From Haloglomus halophilum (GTDB taxonomy: Archaea; Halobacteriota; Halobacteria; Halobacteriales; Haloarculaceae), in assembly GCF_024298885.1 (NCBI RefSeq), contig NZ_CP101166.1, positions 1,612,001-1,676,000 of the forward strand: a stretch of DNA of 64,000 bases, written 5' to 3'. The notes under the pieces are model-generated. The model had not been told where the DNA came from, searched no databases, and saw only the letters and a program-made list of their open reading frames with translations. Below, in pieces: positions 40,952-49,251 of the stretch. The stretch's first letter is position 1. Each line of letters starts with the position of its first letter. The position numbers were made by a program, and so were the translations under genes.

Positions 40952-41686
40952 GTGACCGCGGACGACACGGGCGACGAGCGGCTGCGGCTGGCGTTGTTGA
41001 ACGCCTCGACGAGCGAGCGCGCGACGAGTCAGAACTTCCGTCGCGAGCTGGACGCCGACCTCGCGGAGTTCCAGGTCAACGACGGGCAACTGCCGCGGGG
41101 CTACGAGTTCGACGGCTTCGTCGTGACGGGCTCGGCGGTGTCGGTCTACTGGGACTCCGAGCAGGAGTGGGTCGACCCCATCTCGGAGTGGATTCGCGAG
41201 GCCGTCGACCGGGGCCTGCCCGCGCTCGGCATCTGCTTCGGTCACCAGCTGCTCGCGCACGCGCTCGGCGGCGAGGTGGCGGACATGGGCGAGTACGAAC
41301 TCGGCTACCGGGAGGTCGAGCGTGCGGACCACGACGACCCGGACCCGCTGTTCGAGGGGCTCGACGAGGAGTTCCTCGTGTTCACCACGCATTCGGATAC
41401 GGTGGCCGAGGTGCCGCCGGGTGCCGAGGTCATCGCCACCAACGACTACGGCAACCACGGCTTCCGGCTGGGCCACGTCGTCGGTGTGCAGGCCCACCCC
41501 GAGTACGACCAGACGATGGCCGAGGCGGTGACGCTCACGAAGGACCTGCCCGACGAGCGCATCCAGTCGGTGCTGGACGGCATCACCGACGAGAACTACG
41601 CCCGCGCGGCGGAGACGAAGCGCCTGTTCGACAACTTCACCGACTATGTACGCCGCGTGCGCGCCGAGCGGGTCGCCGCGGGCTGA
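40952..41686 (+). CDS. Class I glutamine amidotransferase (GMP synthase-like)
   Basis: A 244-residue protein with the class I (triad) amidotransferase signature: nucleophile motif LGICFGHQLLAHALGG and the catalytic His-x-Glu in GVQAHPEYDQT. It lacks any fused synthetase domain, so it either acts with a separate acceptor enzyme or as a gamma-glutamyl hydrolase-type enzyme. The start codon is GTG 40952 (V/M-T-A-D-D-T), about 150 nt after the PUA gene. Confidence 0.88.
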   Translation: MTADDTGDERLRLALLNASTSERATSQNFRRELDADLAEFQVNDGQLPRGYEFDGFVVTGSAVSVYWDSEQEWVDPISEWIREAVDRGLPALGICFGHQLLAHALGGEVADMGEYELGYREVERADHDDPDPLFEGLDEEFLVFTTHSDTVAEVPPGAEVIATNDYGNHGFRLGHVVGVQAHPEYDQTMAEAVTLTKDLPDERIQSVLDGITDENYARAAETKRLFDNFTDYVRRVRAERVAAG

Positions 41687-41773
41687 GGCCGCTCCCTCGG
41701 GCCTCGCCGCCCTGCCGCCCCCCGTTTCCGGTCGAACCCATGGCTTATCCCGGGCGCGTCGCCAGTCCCGCGT

Positions 41774-42427
41774 ATGCCCTCTCGACGCTCGCTGCTCGCC
41801 GCCAGCGGCACCGCTGCCGCGACCGCGATCGCCGGCTGTTCGGCGCTCACCGGCCCCGAGGGGTCGGCCGCCAACGTCGCGGAGCACCGTGACCTCCGGC
41901 CGGAGGATGGGTCGGTCGTGGCGCGGACGACCGCCGAGCGAATCGGCTGTCCCCGCGGCGATGTCGAGGTCCGCAACGTGGCCTACGAACTGCCGGACGG
42001 CGACCTCCAGACGGCGACCGTCATCGAGGTCCGCCCCGGCGCGCGCGGGTGCGACGACAGCGACTGGCGTCACGCGGGGACCGACGTGACACAGGCGTGG
42101 TCCCAGTCCATCCCCGGGACGGACACGGTGGTCACCGGGAGCGAGACGAACGTTCGCTACGCGGACACCGACGACCCCGAGGTCTACCTGCAGAACACCG
42201 GCAACTCCGAGTCCGGCGAGTGGCAGGTCCGCCGTGCCAGCGACGACGGTGACGTCCGCGAGCGCTACGCCTTCCGCTCGACGTACGCCGGCGCTGCGGT
42301 CGAAGCCGGGGACGAACTCGCTGCGGTCACCGTCGAGGTCCCGTTCTCGACCGGCGGGCTGCTGGGTGGCGACTCCGAGACGGTGACGCTGTCGGAGACG
42401 CTGGTGTACGGGGAGCGCGAGGAGTGA
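41774..42427 (+). CDS. Tat lipoprotein of unknown function
   Basis: A 217-residue lipoprotein: twin Arg and lipobox signal PSRRSLLAASGTAAATAIAGC at the N-terminus. The mature protein is an acidic, all-beta type sequence with two further Cys (IGCPRGDV, ARGCDDSDW) that could pair. No family recognised. ATG 41774 is set by the Tat signal. The terminator-like hairpin array begins right after its stop. Confidence 0.78.
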   Translation: MPSRRSLLAASGTAAATAIAGCSALTGPEGSAANVAEHRDLRPEDGSVVARTTAERIGCPRGDVEVRNVAYELPDGDLQTATVIEVRPGARGCDDSDWRHAGTDVTQAWSQSIPGTDTVVTGSETNVRYADTDDPEVYLQNTGNSESGEWQVRRASDDGDVRERYAFRSTYAGAAVEAGDELAAVTVEVPFSTGGLLGGDSETVTLSETLVYGEREE

Positions 42428-42738
42428 GCAGCAGCACTGTTCTTGCATACCGCGCGAGCAGGGCGGGACTCCGTCCCGCTTGCAATCGGACGTCGTCCGA
42501 TGACGAAGCGAGTGCGGTTTCACCGACCGGAGACCCCGAAGGGGCCGGAGGTCGGCCTGTTTTCTGAACAGGTTTCGGCGTCATCAGAACGCGAAGCGCT
42601 CTGATTGCCCGTGGAACCGCTTCGCGATTCCACGACGCCGAGTGGTTCGCACAGCGCGCCCGAAGGGCGCGCGAGCAAACCCGAGGCGTGAAAAAGCTCG
42701 TCGCAACCGCTATCCCCGCGCCGCCGCTACGCGGGGCC
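42428..42738 (+). repeat. Hairpin-array intergenic element
   Basis: No gene here, but at least eight short inverted repeats in a row. Stem pairs: 42463-42469/42473-42479; 42485-42491/42495-42501; 42534-42537/42541-42544; 42556-42561/42567-42572; 42583-42592/42596-42605 (one mismatch); 42611-42620/42624-42633 (one mismatch); 42654-42661/42665-42672; 42714-42720/42730-42736. Most have trinucleotide loops (TCC, GTC, GAA, GAA, TTC, GAA). The last abuts the ATG of the lipoate ligase. Whether it is a transcript structure, a terminator array or a mobile/repetitive element is open. Confidence 0.7.
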
Positions 42739-43623
42739 ATGAGCATCACGGACGCCGACTGGCGGCTCATCCGCGAGGAGGTCGTCGGGGGGGCGAGCGC
42801 GATGGCCCACGACGAGATCGCCGCACGGACCGCGGCCGAGGAGGGACTGGGAACCGTCCGGCTCTACCAGTGGCTCCCCTCGTGTCTCTCGCTGGGCTAC
42901 GGACAGGACCCCGACACCGTGGACTGGGAGTTCTGCCGGTCGAACGGTATCGACGTGGTCCGTCGGCCGACCGGCGGCGGCGGCATCTACCACGACACCC
43001 ACGGCGACATCGCCTACTCCATCATCGCGCCCGCCGACGTGGTCCCGGGGAACCTGGAGGAGACGTACGAACTGTTCTGCGAGCCGCTGTTCGCGGCGTT
43101 CGAGGAGCTGGGTGTGCCAGCGACGTTCGCCGACGAGCCCGCCGAGTCGCTGTACGAGCCGTCCTGTTATCTCCGGGGTATCGACCCGGCCCACGACATC
43201 GTCATCGACGGGAAGAAGCTCGCGGGCAACGCCCAGTACCGCACCCGTGACGCGGTGGTCCAGCACGGCTCCATCAGTTTCGAGGTGGGCGCCGAGCGCC
43301 ACCTCTCCTGTTTCGCGGACCCGCCGGTCGACGCCGAGACGTTCCGCGAGCGGGTGGCCGGACTGAACGAGAGCGCGAACACGGAGCGGGACACGCCGGT
43401 CGACTCCCAGCACGTCGGGATGATGGACAGTCTCAACCTCGAACGGGACCGTGCGGTCCGGACCCTCGAGGACAGCCTCGCGGCGTGGTGTGGCATCGAG
43501 CGCGACGGGTTCGTCGACGACGAGTGGACCGACGAGGAGCGCGAGGCCGCCCGCGACCTCGCCGACGAGAAGTACCGGAGCGAGGCCTGGACCCGGGACC
43601 GCGAGGACCCGACCGACGAGTGA
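42739..43623 (+). CDS. Lipoate-protein ligase A-like (BPL/LplA family)
   Basis: A 294-residue protein with the BPL_LplA_LipB fold: LYQWLPSCLSLGYGQDPDTV, the RRPTGGGGIYHDTHGDIAYS substrate loop (R-R-x-(T/S)-G-G-G), and the lysine motif DGKKLAGNAQYRTRDAVVQH. Such enzymes attach lipoate to 2-oxoacid dehydrogenase E2 or GcvH. ATG 42739 is chosen because the in-frame start at 42688 would run through the hairpin array. The hairpin 42714-42736 directly before the ATG could affect translation. Confidence 0.88.
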   Translation: MSITDADWRLIREEVVGGASAMAHDEIAARTAAEEGLGTVRLYQWLPSCLSLGYGQDPDTVDWEFCRSNGIDVVRRPTGGGGIYHDTHGDIAYSIIAPADVVPGNLEETYELFCEPLFAAFEELGVPATFADEPAESLYEPSCYLRGIDPAHDIVIDGKKLAGNAQYRTRDAVVQHGSISFEVGAERHLSCFADPPVDAETFRERVAGLNESANTERDTPVDSQHVGMMDSLNLERDRAVRTLEDSLAAWCGIERDGFVDDEWTDEEREAARDLADEKYRSEAWTRDREDPTDE

Positions 43624-43665
43624 GGCGGGGCGCCCGGTGACGGTGTCCAGTCCGCGCTCCCGTCC

Positions 43666-44766
43666 TCAGTCGTCGTCGCCGTCGCGCCAGACGGTGCCGT
43701 TGGCGCGGTAGCCGTCGAACTCGCCGCGTTCGATTTCGGCTTCGATCTCGTCGGCGGTCGCCTCGGCCACGCGCGCGAGGTGACAGAGCGGGTGGCCCGG
43801 CAGCGCGACCGGGTTCTCCAGCACGCCGACGAGGAGGCCGGTGAACGGCGCCTCGACGACGCGCTCCTCGTCGCCGAACTGGTCGCTGACGGTACAGATG
43901 GTATCGCCCGCGCGCACGAGCGGGTACGGGCCCCAGTGCATGTCGACGAGGCCGCCCTCCTCGGCGCGGAGCCAGGCCTTCTCGCCGCTCGTGGCGATCT
44001 GGAACCATCCCGGCCACGCGACAGGCCCCTCGCACATCCCGTACGACCGCATGACGTTCTCGACGCCGTCGACGGCCTTCTCGACGAGGACCGGCTGGAA
44101 GCGGTGGGCCTTGCCCATCTCGACGGTGACGGTGGGGATGCCCGCGTCCGTGGCGGCCTTGCGGAGCGAACCGTCGTCGCCCGGGCCGCCGATGATGACG
44201 TTCGCGCCGAACGCGCGCGCCAGCCCGTCCACCGCCGGGTTCGCCGTGTCTGCCCGGGTGTGGTACATCGTCGTCCGGTTGCGGGTGGAGGTGTGGAAGT
44301 CGAGGCAGGCGTCACAGCGGGAGACGAACGCGTCCCAGAGTTCGCGGGCCATCCGCGAGGCCGTGTTCGCGCTCCCGCCGGGGAACGCGCGGTTCATGTC
44401 CAGGTCGTAGATGGGGATGTAGCGCTGCTGGGCCTGGAAGCCGGGGACGTTGACGACGTGGAGCAGGACGAGCGTGCCCGCGATGTCCGTGGGGTCGTAC
44501 GCCCGGGCGAGTTCCTGGCACACCTTCACGCCGTTGAGTTCGTCGCCGTGGATGGCCGCCGTACAGAGGAGGCGTGGCCCCGGATTGTGGCCGTTGATGA
44601 CCGTGACGGGGACGGCCACGGGGTCACCGAGGTAGGTCTCGCTCACCTCGTAGCGGAACTGGCGCTTCTCGCCGGGGCGGACCTCCCCGTCGTAGCGGAA
44701 GGCGCGCGGTTCGTCGGGGACGGTGAAGGGGCGGTAGGGGTCCTCGTCTCTATCGGACCGTGTCAT
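43666..44766 (-). CDS. Succinylglutamate desuccinylase/aspartoacylase-family hydrolase
   Basis: A 366-residue zinc carboxypeptidase-like hydrolase. The metal site is visible: AAIHGDELNGVKVCQELARA (H-x-x-E), YDLDMNRAFPGGSANTASRM (R/N-R-x-F-PG) and DFHTSTRNRT (second His), with the catalytic Glu likely in VEMGKAHRF. A C-terminal lipoyl/biotinyl-like beta segment (VEAPFTGLLVGVLENPVALP) closes the protein. The substrate is unknown. ATG 44766; it is convergent with the lipoate ligase gene. Confidence 0.87.
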   Translation of the reverse strand: MTRSDRDEDPYRPFTVPDEPRAFRYDGEVRPGEKRQFRYEVSETYLGDPVAVPVTVINGHNPGPRLLCTAAIHGDELNGVKVCQELARAYDPTDIAGTLVLLHVVNVPGFQAQQRYIPIYDLDMNRAFPGGSANTASRMARELWDAFVSRCDACLDFHTSTRNRTTMYHTRADTANPAVDGLARAFGANVIIGGPGDDGSLRKAATDAGIPTVTVEMGKAHRFQPVLVEKAVDGVENVMRSYGMCEGPVAWPGWFQIATSGEKAWLRAEEGGLVDMHWGPYPLVRAGDTICTVSDQFGDEERVVEAPFTGLLVGVLENPVALPGHPLCHLARVAEATADEIEAEIERGEFDGYRANGTVWRDGDDD

Positions 44767-44932
44767 ACCTCCGCCCCGGCCGCTCCGGGGAAGTAGCTGC
44801 CGCCGGTGGAGGGAGGTGACGACTGGCCGCCGGCGACAACGCCGGCGACCGCGACGGGGCCGTGGGCCGGTCGACGAGGCGGTCCGAGCCGCTGGTCGCC
44901 GCTCGCCCGGCAACGTTCGCGCACGCCCGACG

Positions 44933-44940
44933 CTTTATCA
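44933..44940 (+). promoter_or_regulatory. TATA box of Rdx-like gene
   Basis: CTTTATCA in CGACGCTTTATCAAACGG lies 24 nt before ATG 44965, supporting that start and a leaderless transcript. The rest of 44767-44932 holds no supported gene. Confidence 0.6.
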
Positions 44941-44964
44941 AACGGGGAGAGGTAGGGGGTGTTC

Positions 44965-45204
44965 ATGGCTCAGGTAGAGATCGAGTACGCTGCGCCGCGC
45001 CGCCTCGGCGGCGAGGCCACCACGACCCGCCGGGTTCTCGCGGACTGGCTCGGCCAGCGACACGACGTCGAGGTCTCCTGTTCACCCTCCACCGAGGACT
45101 GCTTCTGCGTGAGCGTCGACGGCGACCGCGTCTGGTGTACGGACCCGTCCGGCCGCATCGACCCGTTCGAGGCGGTCGCGGCCGTCCGGTCGCAGCTGGC
45201 GTAG
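44965..45204 (+). CDS. Rdx/SelW-like small protein lacking the CxxC motif
   Basis: A 79-residue protein with the thioredoxin-like Rdx (SelT/SelW/SelH) outline: QVEIEYAAPRRLGGEATTTR in the position where Rdx proteins have EY-C-x-x-C, then a helix VLADWLGQRHDVEVSCSPST and strands CFCVSVDGDRVWCTDP, and a C-terminal helix. The usual active-site Cys pair is replaced by Ala-Ala-Pro. Three other Cys occur later. It may be a degenerate, non-redox member. Confidence 0.6.
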   Translation: MAQVEIEYAAPRRLGGEATTTRRVLADWLGQRHDVEVSCSPSTEDCFCVSVDGDRVWCTDPSGRIDPFEAVAAVRSQLA

Positions 45205-45383
45205 GTTCGTTCGCACACGCCTCGTCCGCGATGGCCGAGGACTGTGGACCGACGGCCCGTCCGGCCCGGGTGATTGATACCACTGGGCGTAAACCTCGGT
45301 CCCATGCGACAGCGACGCCGCCGGTGGGACGGCCGAATCGCGACGCGTGACCGGCTCCCGGGATGGTTCACGGGGGCTGGACG

Positions 45384-46778
45384 ATGAGCGGCGAGCGCGA
45401 GCCCCTGTCGGGGCCGGACAACGCCTGGCTCCAGATGGGCCGTATCGAGAACCTGACAAACATCACCGGGATGCTCGTCTTCGAGGAGCGGGTGACCTAC
45501 GAGGAGCTCGTCGAGCGCCTCGACGAGCGCCTCCTCCGGTTCGACCGGTTCCGCCAGCGTGTCCACGGCGGCCACCGCCGGTTCCGTCGGCCGGAGTGGG
45601 AGTTCTCTCCGGGCCTCGACATCGATACGCATGTCACGCACGTCGCGCTGCCCGAACCACAGGACAAGGCCGCCCTCGAGCGGTTCGTCGGCGGACTGAT
45701 GAGTCGCCCGCTCGACGAGGACCGCCCGCTCTGGGAGGCGTTCCTCGTCGAGGGCGTCGGCGACGGGAACGCCGTGATCTTCCGCATCAACCACTCGGTC
45801 GCCGACGGCTTCGCACTGCTCTCGGTGATGCTGGGGCTGGTCGATGACCCGAGTGCCGTCGAGTTCCCCTTCGATGGCATCGAGGCGGTCGTCGAGGCGG
45901 ACGAGGCGGCCGACGGGAACGGACCCGGGGCGACCCGGTCGGGCACCGGCGCCGATGCTGACACCGAGGTCGGGGACGGTGACGCCGCCGGCCTCCTCGA
46001 CCGTGCTCGGTCGACGGTGAGCGCAGCCGGGACCGCCGCGCGCGCGGTCGGGGTCGCGGTCGACCTGCTGACCCGGCCCGACGAACCGGAGACCTCGCTC
46101 CGGGGGGAACTGCGGACCACCAAACGGGCGGCCTGGACCGACGCCATCGATATCGACCTGGTGAAGGCCCTCGGTGAGGAGCACGACGCCACCGTCAACG
46201 ACGTGATGCTGGCGGCGACGGCGGGTGCGTTCCGGCGCCTGCTCGTGGAGCGGGGTGAGGATGTCGAGGACCTCGAACTCCGGAGTTCGGTGCCGGTGAA
46301 CCTGAAGCCGATGACCGAACGGACGGAGTCGCTGGGCAACTACTTCGGGCTCATCTTCCTGCCCATCCCGGTCCACACCGCCGACTTCGGCGAGCGCATC
46401 GACATCGTCCACGAGCGGATGGACCGCGAGCGCGCGATGATCGAGGGCGTGCTGGTCTACCTCCTGTTCGAGTTCGTCGGCCGGGCTCCCGGCGTCGTGC
46501 AGGACTGGGTGCTCGACCAGTTCGAGGACGCCGCCACTGGCGTCGTCACCAACGTCCCGGGACCGATGAACACGCTCGAGTTCGCCGGGAGCGAGGTGTC
46601 CGACGTGCTGGTCTGGGCACCCGAGGCGAACGACCAGGGGCTGTCGCTCTCCATCTTCAGTTACGACGGCAGCATCCGGGTCGGCGTGGCCGCCGACGCC
46701 GGGCTGCTGGACGAGCCCTCGCGACTGGCGGACGCGCTCGAGGAGGAACTCGCCGAGCGGGCGGCCGACCTGGAGTGA
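45384..46778 (+). CDS. Wax ester synthase/diacylglycerol acyltransferase (WS/DGAT)
   Basis: A 464-residue member of the bacterial WS/DGAT family. The acyltransferase motif HHxxxDG appears as NHSVADG (H137, D141, G142), keeping the catalytic His although the first His is Asn. Other landmarks are RPLDEDRPLWE, the TVNDVMLAATAGAFRRLL helix, RSSVPVNL and GNYFGLIFLPIPV. An acidic Gly/Asp-rich insertion lies at about 175-210. The enzyme would esterify fatty acyl-CoA with alcohol or diacylglycerol, surprising in an ether-lipid archaeon. The start is 45384 (S-G-E-R-E) or 45363. No linked lipid genes. Confidence 0.85.
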   Translation: MSGEREPLSGPDNAWLQMGRIENLTNITGMLVFEERVTYEELVERLDERLLRFDRFRQRVHGGHRRFRRPEWEFSPGLDIDTHVTHVALPEPQDKAALERFVGGLMSRPLDEDRPLWEAFLVEGVGDGNAVIFRINHSVADGFALLSVMLGLVDDPSAVEFPFDGIEAVVEADEAADGNGPGATRSGTGADADTEVGDGDAAGLLDRARSTVSAAGTAARAVGVAVDLLTRPDEPETSLRGELRTTKRAAWTDAIDIDLVKALGEEHDATVNDVMLAATAGAFRRLLVERGEDVEDLELRSSVPVNLKPMTERTESLGNYFGLIFLPIPVHTADFGERIDIVHERMDRERAMIEGVLVYLLFEFVGRAPGVVQDWVLDQFEDAATGVVTNVPGPMNTLEFAGSEVSDVLVWAPEANDQGLSLSIFSYDGSIRVGVAADAGLLDEPSRLADALEEELAERAADLE

Positions 46779-46797
46779 GCCGCTGGAGGAGGGCGCC

Positions 46798-47457
46798 TCA
46801 GTCGTTCGGCCGGAGGTCCACGAGGTGGCCGCAGTTGCCACACTGGTAGACGCCCTCGGTCTGCTCGGTGAACAGCGAGCCCAGTCCCGTGTCCCGCTCC
46901 TGACAGCTGGGACACTGGTCCGGGCTGGAGTACGACGGGTCGCCGCTCGTGTCCACGGGGAGCATCCGCTCCAGGAAGCGCTGCTGCATCTTCGCGTCCA
47001 GTTTCCCCTTCGTCCGACCGTACGACTGGTGGTAGGCACCCTGTGCATCGGCGCTCTGCTGTCGCCCGATCAGCTGGTCGAAGTCGGCCTTCGGACAGTC
47101 GCGGTTCTCCAGCACGATATCGCCGTTCGGGGCGACGGTGACGGTGGCGTACCTGGTCGAGTGGAACCGCGTCGCCCCGACGTACCCGCCCGCGACCACG
47201 GCGGCGAGCATCACCGGCACCGCAAGCGATGGCACGACGATGACCAGGACGAGCCCCAGCACGACTCCCACCAGCAGCCCCAGGAGCACCCCGAGGACCG
47301 CCCCCTTCACGCTGGCTCCCTTCGGGTGCACGTGGAGTCCCGCCCGCGTCCCCTTCGAGACGTCCCGCGTCGCGACCACCTCGGCCTCGGCGCTGTCGTA
47401 CATCACGTTCTCGGCGTGCGCGATGGCCGCCTGCCGCACCTGGTTCGAGGTGGACAT
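46798..47457 (-). CDS. Membrane protein with C-terminal zinc ribbon
   Basis: A 219-residue protein. Two adjacent hydrophobic segments (about 52-90: VLGVLLGLLVGVVLGLVLVI, VMLAAVVAGGYVG) form a hairpin in the membrane. A cytosolic C-terminus has the zinc-ribbon pattern CPSCQERD ... YQCGNCGHLVDL. The N-terminus (VRQAAIAHAENVMYDSAEAE) is helical. The family is unknown. It is convergent with WS/DGAT. Confidence 0.75.
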   Translation of the reverse strand: MSTSNQVRQAAIAHAENVMYDSAEAEVVATRDVSKGTRAGLHVHPKGASVKGAVLGVLLGLLVGVVLGLVLVIVVPSLAVPVMLAAVVAGGYVGATRFHSTRYATVTVAPNGDIVLENRDCPKADFDQLIGRQQSADAQGAYHQSYGRTKGKLDAKMQQRFLERMLPVDTSGDPSYSSPDQCPSCQERDTGLGSLFTEQTEGVYQCGNCGHLVDLRPND

Positions 47458-47551
47458 CGCCCGGGAGTCCCACGTGCGACAGGAAGAAGATTACGCCGAT
47501 TCGAATCCGGCACCGGGCCGACGGCCGCTCGGTCCGGTCGGATGGCCCCGG

Positions 47552-48238
47552 TCAGTCTGGGAGGGGCGGCCACGTCGTCGCCAGCGTCTCCTCGATGAGC
47601 TGGGTCTGTGCGCGACGCAACCGCTCCGAGAGCGAGGCCGCGGTGATGTCGAGTTCGGCCGCGACCGCCTCGAGCGACGCGCCCCGCGGGATGTCGAAGT
47701 AGCCGCGTTCGTACGCCGTCCGGAGCGCCTCCTGCTGCCGGTCGGTCAGCCCGTCGCCGGGCGGCTCGGGCTCCCCGTCCCGGGTGAGTCGGTTCAGCCG
47801 GAAGCCGGCGTTGCGTTGCCAGAACGACGAGAACGCGCCGAACGCCGCGCGGTCGGCGAACCAGCCGGCCTGCTGCCAGCCGGTGGGCGTGACCTCGATC
47901 CGCTCGATGATCGCGTCGGTCGTCGCCAGTGCCTCGAGGTCGTCGAGGTCCGCGATATCGGCTCCGAGCTGTTCCTCCAGGCTGAGCGCCGGGACGACCT
48001 GATACCGCCGCGTCTCGCCGGCCTCACCCACCAGCGTCCACTCGTCGACGTCGTACGCCTCGGTCAGGGCGGCCTCGATGGCCGGCCGGCTCCCGCCGGT
48101 CGCCGTCAGCAGGAAGAGCGGCCGCGCGCCGTGATTGAACTGCAACTCCAGCACCAGGGTCGCGTCGGACACGGCCGCCGCGACGTCGGTGAGTGGGAGC
48201 GCCTCGCAGTGGATGTCGAACTCAGCGACGAACCCCAT
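47552..48238 (-). CDS. Bat-type HTH regulator
   Basis: A 228-residue HTH-10 protein with an N-terminal bat sensor-like domain (GFVAEFDIHCEALPLTDVAA ... NAGFRLNRLTRDGEPE) and the signature HTH LTDRQQEALRTAYERGYFDI ... ELDITAASLSERLRRAQTQL. It is divergent from the alpha/beta hydrolase, a candidate target. No PAS or GAF domain. Confidence 0.88.
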   Translation of the reverse strand: MGFVAEFDIHCEALPLTDVAAAVSDATLVLELQFNHGARPLFLLTATGGSRPAIEAALTEAYDVDEWTLVGEAGETRRYQVVPALSLEEQLGADIADLDDLEALATTDAIIERIEVTPTGWQQAGWFADRAAFGAFSSFWQRNAGFRLNRLTRDGEPEPPGDGLTDRQQEALRTAYERGYFDIPRGASLEAVAAELDITAASLSERLRRAQTQLIEETLATTWPPLPD

Positions 48239-48369
48239 ACGCGTTCGTTCCGGTCCGGAACCATGGGGCTACCGGACTGCCGCCCGGGACGCCCGTTGCC
48301 CGGTTCCTGCTCCACTTCAATGGCCTAACCACTGAGAGTGCGCCTTAGCCGCATCCCTCCCGGACACGG

Positions 48370-49167
48370 ATGTGTATGCAGTCGACTCACTCCCCTGATG
48401 GTACCGACATCGTCTACGAACGGCACGGCGACGGACAGCCGCTCCTCCTCCTTCACGGTGGGATGGCTCCACGCGACTACTGGACGCCGGTCATCCCCCA
48501 CTTCGACGAGTACGCCGCCGTCGTCCCCCAGCGCCCGGGCTTCGGCACGTGTCTCGACGACGCCTCGGAGACCGGCCCTGGCGAGGTACTGGACCGCGAA
48601 GCACGGTACGTTCGCGAACTGGCCGCCGCGGTCGACGGTGACCCGATTCTCCTCGGGCACTCGTTCGGCGCACTCACCGCGGTCGAGGCCGCGACCGACG
48701 CGGACGTCGCCGCCGTCCTCGCGTACGAGCCGGCGGTGCTGCCCGAGGACTACCGCCGGATGGCGGACCTCTCGGCCCGGATGCAGTCGCTGCTCGACGA
48801 GGGGAAGCGCCGGGAGGCCGTGAAACGCTACATCGAACAGGTCCTCCATCCGGACGGTATCGACGACCTCGACGCCTGGCTGTCGGCGTGGCCCGTCTGG
48901 CCGGGCTGTGTGGACCTCGCCGAGGAGGTCGTCCGGATGAACCGCGCCGTCGAGCAGTACCGGCTTCCCGACCGACTCGCAGCCGAGGCGCCCGTGCTCG
49001 TCATGTCCGGAACGGACGGCCCGGATTTCCTTCGGGAGAGCGCCCGCGCCGTTCACGACGCGCTCCCACACAGCCGCCTCGTCGAGTTCGATGGCGTCAG
49101 CCACAGCGGCCCCTCGGAGGCCCCGGCCCTGGTCGCCGCCGAGGTCGAGGCCTTCCTCCGCAGCTAG
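48370..49167 (+). CDS. Alpha/beta hydrolase
   Basis: A 265-residue alpha/beta-hydrolase. The oxyanion segment LLLLHGGMAPRDYW, the nucleophile elbow LGHSFGA (Ser), a later acidic residue in VLVMSGTDGPDFLRE and the catalytic His in FDGVSHSGPSEAP form the expected Ser-Asp-His arrangement. It has no signal peptide. The N-terminal MCMQST leaves start choice (48370 or the Met two codons later) open. The substrate is unknown. Confidence 0.86.
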   Translation: MCMQSTHSPDGTDIVYERHGDGQPLLLLHGGMAPRDYWTPVIPHFDEYAAVVPQRPGFGTCLDDASETGPGEVLDREARYVRELAAAVDGDPILLGHSFGALTAVEAATDADVAAVLAYEPAVLPEDYRRMADLSARMQSLLDEGKRREAVKRYIEQVLHPDGIDDLDAWLSAWPVWPGCVDLAEEVVRMNRAVEQYRLPDRLAAEAPVLVMSGTDGPDFLRESARAVHDALPHSRLVEFDGVSHSGPSEAPALVAAEVEAFLRS

Positions 49168-49251
49168 ACGACAGCGCCCCTCGCGGCCGTAGGTACACCG
49201 GCGCTGTCGCCCCGCTGTCGCCCCGCTGTCGCCGTCCCTGTAGCGACCCAA

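Noticed and set aside
42688..42738. Start of the lipoate ligase at 42688
   Set aside because: It runs through the hairpin array; the conserved fold starts after Met 42739.
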